From Thysanoteuthis rhombus (Eukaryota > Mollusca > Cephalopoda > Oegopsida > Thysanoteuthidae), in the NCBI GenBank assembly GCA_963457665.1, contig OY735222.1, forward strand, positions 34,282,414-34,346,413: a DNA stretch of 64,000 nt, written 5' to 3'. Below the pieces are notes generated by a model that saw only the letters and a program-made list of their open reading frames with translations, had not been told where the DNA came from and ran no database searches. Below, piece after piece: positions 59,701 through 64,000 of the stretch (position 1 is its first letter; each line of letters starts with the position of its first letter). Both the position numbers and the translations under genes were made by a program.

Positions 59701-62645
59701 TATATGGATGCAGGTGCTTTCCTGCAAAGAAGGATACTTTTCTAGCCTTTTTCACAAGACTAGCAATGTCTCATCTATCAAGATAAGAATGGGTTCAGTG
59801 TATCCATACTCTTTTTCTATGATAAAAGGTTGGGTATGTCTTTGGTGAATTCTCTGCATATAAGGATTACCAAAGTAGCTATTCCTTGACATGTGGTGTG
59901 CTAGCAGTTTACTATCACTCTAAAATTGATGAATTTTACTGCTGAGGAAGACCAAAGAATGCTTTGGTTGAAACGTAATAAATCCAACAAGTATGAAATT
60001 ATTTTTCTGAATAACCAATAGAATTAGATCACTGCTAGTTATTCCCAATGTAGTGGGGCAGCTTAGCTGAAAAAGTCAGTTGAGCTTTCTGTGATAAAAA
60101 CATAATTTGTAACATTTATAGCCAAAGGCATCAAAAGAACAGTTGGCTATTCAGCCATCATGAATTTTCAATATGTCACCCCTGGAAGCCATTTTTCTTT
60201 GAGTGACTGTATATTTAATCTTGGTTTTACTTTCCATTCTATGGAATCTTCAATCTCTAGTATATGGATAATTTTTCTATGTAAGTTTGAAATGCTAACC
60301 ATGGTTCCGAAGATGTATCTCAACATTATTCTGGTTATCATTTCTACTGATGAAGAATTATCATTATCATCATTGATGGTGGAAGTGAAGATAAAAATCA
60401 TAAAATGACGCACCTAATACCTTCAACAAAATCTACCATATACTCCCCCCGTTTCAACTCCTGCAAATGTAAGAAGGGTTGTGTTGGGCAGTGTAAGTGC
60501 AGAAAATTCACAGGAGAATTTAAAAGAAAAACAAAAAATACTTGTCTTATTATTTTTGTTAAAATGGAACTAAAAGAAGGTTTGACTTGTTGATTTATTG
60601 CAAAATATCAATTTTCTCTTTTCTTCCTAGCGGTTTGAGCACTCCACGGGTTACCACAAGAAGATCTCGACCTTTGTGTCCTTTCCAGAAGAGCTAGACA
60701 TGACTCCATTCATGTCATCCTCACGCAGTAACAACAATGGATATCGCAATCAAGTTGTCCAAGAGTCTGCCAAAAGTCTATCCTGTGATAACAAGTAAGT
60801 CTTCATTTTCATAGAGAAATACAGAGAATTCTTATTCTAAAATCGTTATTTAAGGATTTGGTTGCAGGATTTTTTCAAAATGTAAGTAAACAGCCATGTT
60901 GGAAATTTTAGAATGGAATAAAATGTACCATAAATTCTGGAAATACTGGCTCCGTGACGCCCATGATAGGGAAGTGTGGCAAATCCTGGGGAAGGTCTAT
61001 GTCCAACGACAGACGCTAAAAGACTGATGATGATGATGAAATTCTGGCCATCAAGACTAGACTTGAAGCTTCTAAAAACGCTTTCAAAAAGTGGTCCTGT
61101 TGACCAGATACACAAACAGTGAGCTAAAACCATGAAATTCTGACTGAAGTTGGCAGTCTCAACTGGACTGAAAAATCCTTATCTACCAAAATATCTGATA
61201 ACTGAATTGAATTGAACTTCTTCCTCCTCATTGTCTTTTCAGTTTTTCTAGATGGTAATCCTCAAAGTGGTTAACTGCTGCCAATTTGGCAATTGGCTCA
61301 AGTGATTTGTGCTATTTTTATATCTCTTCTAATCATTAAGTGTTTTTATTTATTGCAGATATTCACTATTTGCTGTGGTCAACCACAGTGGCACTATAGA
61401 AACAGGCCACTATACATGCTACATCCGGCTACACAAGGACCAGTGGTACAAATGTGATGACCATATGATCACGAAGGCAACTCCTCAAGAGGTACTAAAC
61501 AGTGAAGGGTAAGGATTTATTTAAGTTGTTTTATTACTTGGTTTCTAATCATAATGATTACTCAAATATGAACATTATCATACTGAAGCGAATTACCTGT
61601 ACATGGGGCACAGGATTTAAAGAATGTGAACATTTTTGATAAGATTCATGAATGTCAATTCACAAATCTCATTTTAAAAGATATAGAATGTATTTTGTTT
61701 TTTAAGGGAAAAAATGACTGAAAAAAAAAAACTCATCTTCATGAAGAAAATATTCTCCTGTAAGCAAATATTTAAGCTTCAGTCATCACAGACTACCTTC
61801 ACATAAGAGGTGACAACTCAATTCTGTTTTCATCAATGTCATATAATTACTCCAGATTGGATCCCATTTTACTAAAATGGGAAATACTTTCACCTTCATA
61901 AAAATTCTTACTAGTATAATTAATACTTGTAAGAATTTTTATTGTAGAAACTGTGATGTTGATACATGAATTTACTCGTCTGTAAGAAGCAGAAAAGTAT
62001 GCACCTGTATTCCTTCTTAGTATATAATGTATTTTTTTCAAGAACAAGGGTTCTGCTAAGTGCACTTTTCTAGCAGTTGCAGCTCTATAACCTTGGTGAA
62101 AATGATTTTAAATGCTTGATTTGGATAGTTTGAGCAAATTTGTTATCTCCCATGTTGAATAACTGATTATTCTCAAGTAATGTCTTCATTTCATGGCTAT
62201 CAACCTCAACTGTGTAACATTGTTTAGCATGCTAGAAATATCCATTTTTGATCCTTCACTCTATGTTCTCCATAGATTTCACAATTTGTTTTTGTGTATG
62301 TTTGAGTTGCATTTTATTGTTTTGAAAATGAAAAAGTCCAATATGCAGAAAAACATTGCTTATTTTCTTTCTGTTCTTATAACAACTGTGTCAGTACTAT
62401 CAAAATCAATATTTTTGAATGAATTTATCCAACAACAAAACCAGAACAAGTTTTTTAGGCTGTATATGTTTTAAATGAAAAATAAAACAATCTTTTTATT
62501 TCTTATACCTAGAAAAATGTGATTCAAGTTCAAGCTTTATTGGCCGAATATGAATTCAGTCAAGAGTCATTATTCTATTGGTGTGTTTCTCTTTCATTAC
62601 AGGTATTTGCTGTTCTACCACAAACAGATCTTGGAATATGAATGA
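41603..62645 (+). CDS. USP22: USP22/Nonstop-type ubiquitin carboxyl-terminal hydrolase (SAGA deubiquitinase), 13 coding exons
   Basis: Joined exons: 41603-41722, 44191-44323, 47818-47931, 48759-48860, 48946-49118, 50554-50701, 50831-50933, 51832-52061, 53556-53613, 54144-54270, 60631-60794, 61359-61508, 62603-62645. The total is 1665 nt, or 554 residues plus TGA, against 525 in human USP22. All introns are GT-AG and phases match. The N-terminal zinc-finger UBP domain (about residues 5-110) has Cys/His pairs including C44, C46, C49, C59, C62, H72, H76, C95 and C98. The USP domain starts at about 157, with catalytic Cys168 in GNTCF, His508 in GHYT and Asp524/525. Zinc-ribbon pairs are C294/C297 and C409/C412. 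By family knowledge it removes ubiquitin from histone H2B within SAGA, together with ATXN7L3, ATXN7 and ENY2 orthologues. Unusual is a Ser/Thr/Asn-rich insert at about residues 318-370. The long introns carry LINE, simple and interspersed repeats. USP27X/USP51 are mammalian retrocopies, so USP22 is the best name. Confidence 0.95.
44191..44323 (+). CDS. USP22: USP22 coding exon 2 (zinc-finger UBP)
   Basis: The acceptor is TTCATTACAG and the donor GTAAGT; the exon runs from phase 0 to phase 1. It encodes most of the zinc-finger, with motifs CLCHTC, HACLEC and HIHEHAK that match the USP22 family. Confidence 0.93.
47560..47735. repeat. Intronic interspersed repeat E, copy 1 (USP22 intron 2)
   Basis: The order TTGATCACCCCTCC, CACCCCTTTTTCCC-like, GTCACCCCAACACTGCATGC, ATCATGTGACAGTTTCTAT and AACTGGCCAGACC is paralleled at 57600-57755. 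No gene content. Confidence 0.5.
47818..47931 (+). CDS. USP22: USP22 coding exon 3 (end of zinc-finger)
   Basis: The acceptor is TTTGTTAG and the donor GTAAGT; both ends are phase 1. It encodes the VDLSYG...[13 protein letters not shown] stretch that closes the zinc-finger and a basic linker. Confidence 0.93.
48759..48860 (+). CDS. USP22: USP22 coding exon 4 (linker into catalytic domain)
   Basis: The acceptor is TACAAAG and the donor GTGAGT; both ends are phase 1. It encodes the FSPWEP motif and the basic RKRLK patch before the catalytic domain. The following intron is only 85 bp. Confidence 0.92.
48946..49118 (+). CDS. USP22: USP22 coding exon 5 (catalytic Cys box)
   Basis: The acceptor is TTCTTGTAG and the donor GTGAGT; it runs from phase 1 to phase 0. 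It encodes [18 protein letters not shown] with the nucleophile Cys168, then the conserved LRDFFLAD and [12 protein letters not shown] segments. Confidence 0.95.
50554..50701 (+). CDS. USP22: USP22 coding exon 6 (QQDAHEF box)
   Basis: The acceptor is GATTTCAG and the donor GTAAGT; it runs from phase 0 to phase 1. It encodes [10 protein letters not shown] and [20 protein letters not shown], a hallmark USP block. Confidence 0.95.
50831..50933 (+). CDS. USP22: USP22 coding exon 7 (zinc-ribbon half 1)
   Basis: The acceptor is TTTTCTAG and the donor GTAAGC; it runs from phase 1 to phase 2. It encodes [20 protein letters not shown] and the first C-x-x-C of the USP zinc ribbon. Confidence 0.95.
51495..51660. 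repeat. Intronic interspersed repeat F, copy 1 (USP22 intron 7)
   Basis: TTTGAACCCATAAACCCAAT, then CCCATTTGATGACAG and ACCAACTGTAAAAATTAAAT, shared with 58265-58410. Confidence 0.6.
51832..52061 (+). CDS. USP22: USP22 coding exon 8 (with Ser/Thr/Asn-rich linker)
   Basis: The acceptor is TTTTCAAG and the donor GTAAGT; it runs from phase 2 to phase 1. It begins with [15 protein letters not shown] and then encodes about 50 residues that are almost entirely Ser, Thr, Asn, Ala and Pro. Human USP22 has a shorter, unrelated linker here. Confidence 0.9.
53556..53613 (+). CDS. USP22: USP22 coding exon 9
   Basis: A 58-nt exon behind a T-tract acceptor, with GTAACT as donor; it runs from phase 1 to phase 2. 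It encodes the end of the linker and the SLVECLKR helix, equivalent to TLTDCLRR in human. Confidence 0.88.
54144..54270 (+). CDS. USP22: USP22 coding exon 10 (zinc-ribbon half 2)
   Basis: The acceptor is CTTTTAG and the donor GTAAGT; it runs from phase 2 to phase 0. It encodes [20 protein letters not shown] and [18 protein letters not shown], almost invariant in USP22 proteins. Confidence 0.95.
54730..54840. repeat. TG/TA simple repeat in USP22 intron 10
   Basis: Mixed (TG)n and (TA)n tracts. A second, smaller TA/TG patch lies at 55167-55192 and a (GT)n at about 55244-55260. Confidence 0.85.
57600..57755. repeat. Intronic interspersed repeat E, copy 2 (USP22 intron 10)
   Basis: Shares AATTGATCACCCCTAATACAG, GATCGTATGACTGTTTTAAT and GTGACTAACCAGACC with 47560-47735, same orientation. 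Confidence 0.5.
58265..58410. repeat. Intronic interspersed repeat F, copy 2 (USP22 intron 10)
   Basis: TTGAACCCATAAGCCGAAT, CCTATTTGATGATAGG and ACCAACTGTAAAAATTAAAT match copy 1 in order and orientation. Confidence 0.6.
58583..59305 (-). pseudogene. RTE-type LINE 3' fragment inside USP22 intron 10 (antisense)
   Basis: It starts with a short (CAT)n (58585-58598) and the GTCATTGGACATGGACC block on the plus strand. The minus-strand C-terminal module follows up to [20 protein letters not shown] (about 59215-59255). It has many small deletions. It lies antisense to USP22. Confidence 0.75.
59305..60090. other. Unclassified intronic sequence with hammerhead-like motif
   Basis: 59640-59930 looks like worn repeat sequence. 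At 59942-59977 it has CTGAGGA, a long ACCAAAG/CTTTGGT stem and GAAACGTA, resembling the hammerhead-like tails seen in the SINE and the Penelope-like element. Pairing of stem I is poor here. Confidence 0.35.
60405..60593 (+). pseudogene. Cys-rich ORF fragment in USP22 intron 10
   Basis: A 62-codon open frame contains [16 protein letters not shown], a CXC-type cysteine pattern. Similar cysteine-rich ends occur on the multi-copy mobile ORF family suspected at 34 kb, so this may be its C-terminal relic. It has no GT-AG-supported exon role in USP22, and the reading would break the USP domain. Confidence 0.35.
60631..60794 (+). CDS. USP22: USP22 coding exon 11
   Basis: The acceptor is TTCTTCCTAG and the donor GTAAGT; it runs from phase 0 to phase 2. 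It encodes [26 protein letters not shown] and a variable Ser/Asn-rich loop. It follows the gene's longest intron after exon 1-3 (about 6.4 kb). Confidence 0.94.
60946..61042 (+). mobile_element. RTE LINE 3' tail in USP22 intron 11 (sense)
   Basis: TGGCTCCGTGACGCCCATGA, then TCCTGGGGAAGGTCTATGTC, CAACGACAGACGCTAAAAGA and (TGA)n: the extreme 3' end of the RTE family, about 97 bp. It lies between exons 11 and 12. Confidence 0.85.
61359..61508 (+). CDS. USP22: USP22 coding exon 12 (catalytic His box)
   Basis: The acceptor is TTTATTGCAG and the donor GTAAGG; both ends are phase 2. It encodes [20 protein letters not shown] with catalytic His508, and [12 protein letters not shown] with the acidic triad residue. 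Confidence 0.95.
62603..62645 (+). CDS. USP22: USP22 coding exon 13 (C-terminus and stop)
   Basis: The acceptor is TTTCATTACAG. It encodes [13 protein letters not shown] then TGA, matching the usual USP22 C-terminus. The 3' UTR begins with a (CTG)n tract near 62693. Confidence 0.93.
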
Positions 62646-63470
62646 CTTCACAGTGGACCTCACTCCCTCTTTCTCTCATTCATGTTTTCTCTGCTGCTGC
62701 TGCTGCTGCTACTTCTACAAAGCAAAACTGATGGGAACACAAACACCCTCACCCCCCCCCACACATACACTCAACCAGAACAACCTCCAATCGGAGGCTT
62801 CACCTCCCCCGATATCTGGTGTTGTCTGCCCACCGTCTGGCCAACAGTGAGGAGTTTCTTTTAAGAGAAATAACAAAAAAAAAACAAACCTATTTATTTA
62901 TTTTTTTTAAAAATCCAACCTAGTTTTGTTCCCATCAAAAATTATTTGTTCTTGTGAGAATAGGAGGAGGAGGAGGAGGGGATGTTTGCTTTGTATACGG
63001 ACAATTCAAGGGTATTTCTAATCATGTCAGGAATTTGTGTTTCTGCTCAAGAAGGAGAGAAATGAGAAAAAAATTTTAAATTCTCTCCAATCAAATATGG
63101 AAGTTTTGTCGAGCGTTCAACAAGTCTTGCTTTATTTGCATATGTTGTGTTCTCAAAGTGTTGTTCACTGCTTCTATCTCTTAAAACATACACAAACACA
63201 CACACACATACACATGCATTTGCAACAGTTCTCATGTATGTCTCTCTAGAAACCGTTCACAATGTACATCACTGTTTAAGACCCAAGTTTCTATCAGTAC
63301 AGTAACTGTACCATTATCAGTTCATCTGCACATATTCTTACAAATAATATAACATGCTCATTAATGTACACTGATAATAATATAAGGCTTCTCACAGATA
63401 GACAACTACAAAAAGATTCACTGCTATTTAAACGTTCATATCAATGCTTCAGACTCAAATAAAATATACA
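62646..63470 (+). other. USP22 3' UTR with candidate polyadenylation signal
   Basis: After the stop come a short (CTG)n tract, a C-rich stretch near 62750 and GA-rich sequence near 62965. An AATAAA hexamer lies at 63458-63463. I see no other gene between the stop codon and the window end at 64000. Confidence 0.4.
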
Positions 63471-64000
63471 TTGATAGGCACATACACAGCTTCTATTTGT
63501 GCACACATGTACAAAGTACCATTAAAGAATCAATATACAAACTTGAAAGTACAAAAATACTTATAAAAGAAATGAAAAGGTCAAAATGCTTATGAATTAT
63601 CAACAAACAACTCTGAAGTATGTAATTCTATGATCGTTAGTTTATGATGGAATTTGCTGTTTCCAACCAATATATAAACGTGCAACTTCATGATAATTGT
63701 CATAGTTGAATCATTCAGATTACATGCAACCTGAAAATACAACCCTTTCAAAACAGTTTATCAGCAGTTTGCATTGGAATGTGTAGAGGCACATGCAGTG
63801 TCTATAAAAATGCAGTCAGTCAGTTTAGAACCGTCAACATATCGTTACGAACCATTTAAAGTAAGAATATAAGTGTGTACATCTGTACAGAATTGCAATT
63901 GCTCAACTCTGGCATACACTCTCCTAGAGATTCAAAAATCATTTTCATATCTTTTTTTATATTACTGAAGATAATGATTTTACTGATTGCCAAATGCATT

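Overview
This window is nuclear DNA from an animal. It is AT-rich, about two thirds A+T by eye, and very rich in repeats. It holds one intact spliced gene, several mutually diverged retrotransposon families and many (TA)n, (CA)n and (CAT)n microsatellites. Standard GT-AG introns and the standard code rule out a prokaryote. RTE-type LINEs with trinucleotide tails, GIY-YIG Penelope-like elements, tRNA-headed SINEs and long TA/CA microsatellites fit a lophotrochozoan, most likely a mollusc and possibly a cephalopod. That is an inference from repeat style, not a species identification.

Layout. 1-6410: two degenerate tandem satellites (about 44 bp and 50 bp units), the first broken by an internally inverted Penelope-like fragment. 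6960-14820: pieces of RTE LINEs on both strands, with a GC-richer island at about 9540-10480. 15200-17400: TA/CA arrays, a tRNA-derived SINE head and a perfect inverted repeat around a (TA)n core. 18720-19850: an RTE copy in which a 27-bp minisatellite has expanded. 20590-24060: a tRNA-headed SINE with a hammerhead-like tail, then a frameshifted Penelope-like element that also ends in a hammerhead-like motif. 24950-26930: a large TA/CA array and the best preserved RTE reverse transcriptase. 27870-30850: a decayed Gypsy element. 31910-33350: a unit with inverted ends around about 170-bp tandem repeats. 33840-38945: decayed mobile ORFs, a 0.32-kb duplication, an inverted SINE pair and a LINE fragment.

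The gene. From 41603 to 62645 the plus strand encodes a complete USP22/Nonstop/Ubp8-type ubiquitin protease, the catalytic subunit of the SAGA deubiquitinase module. I joined 13 coding exons (554 codons plus stop); every junction keeps frame with GT-AG borders. The N-terminal zinc-finger, the catalytic Cys and His, the USP zinc ribbon and the conserved C-terminus are all present. A 34-codon upstream ORF ends in a TGA that overlaps the start codon (ATGA).

Most promising for follow-up: the hammerhead-ribozyme-like motif shared by a tRNA-headed SINE and by a Penelope element, the inverted-end tandem-repeat unit at 31.9-33.4 kb, and the minisatellite born inside a LINE. I found no sign of a CRISPR array, operon or virus-like gene cluster. 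All exon, motif and repeat calls were made by eye, without alignment software.
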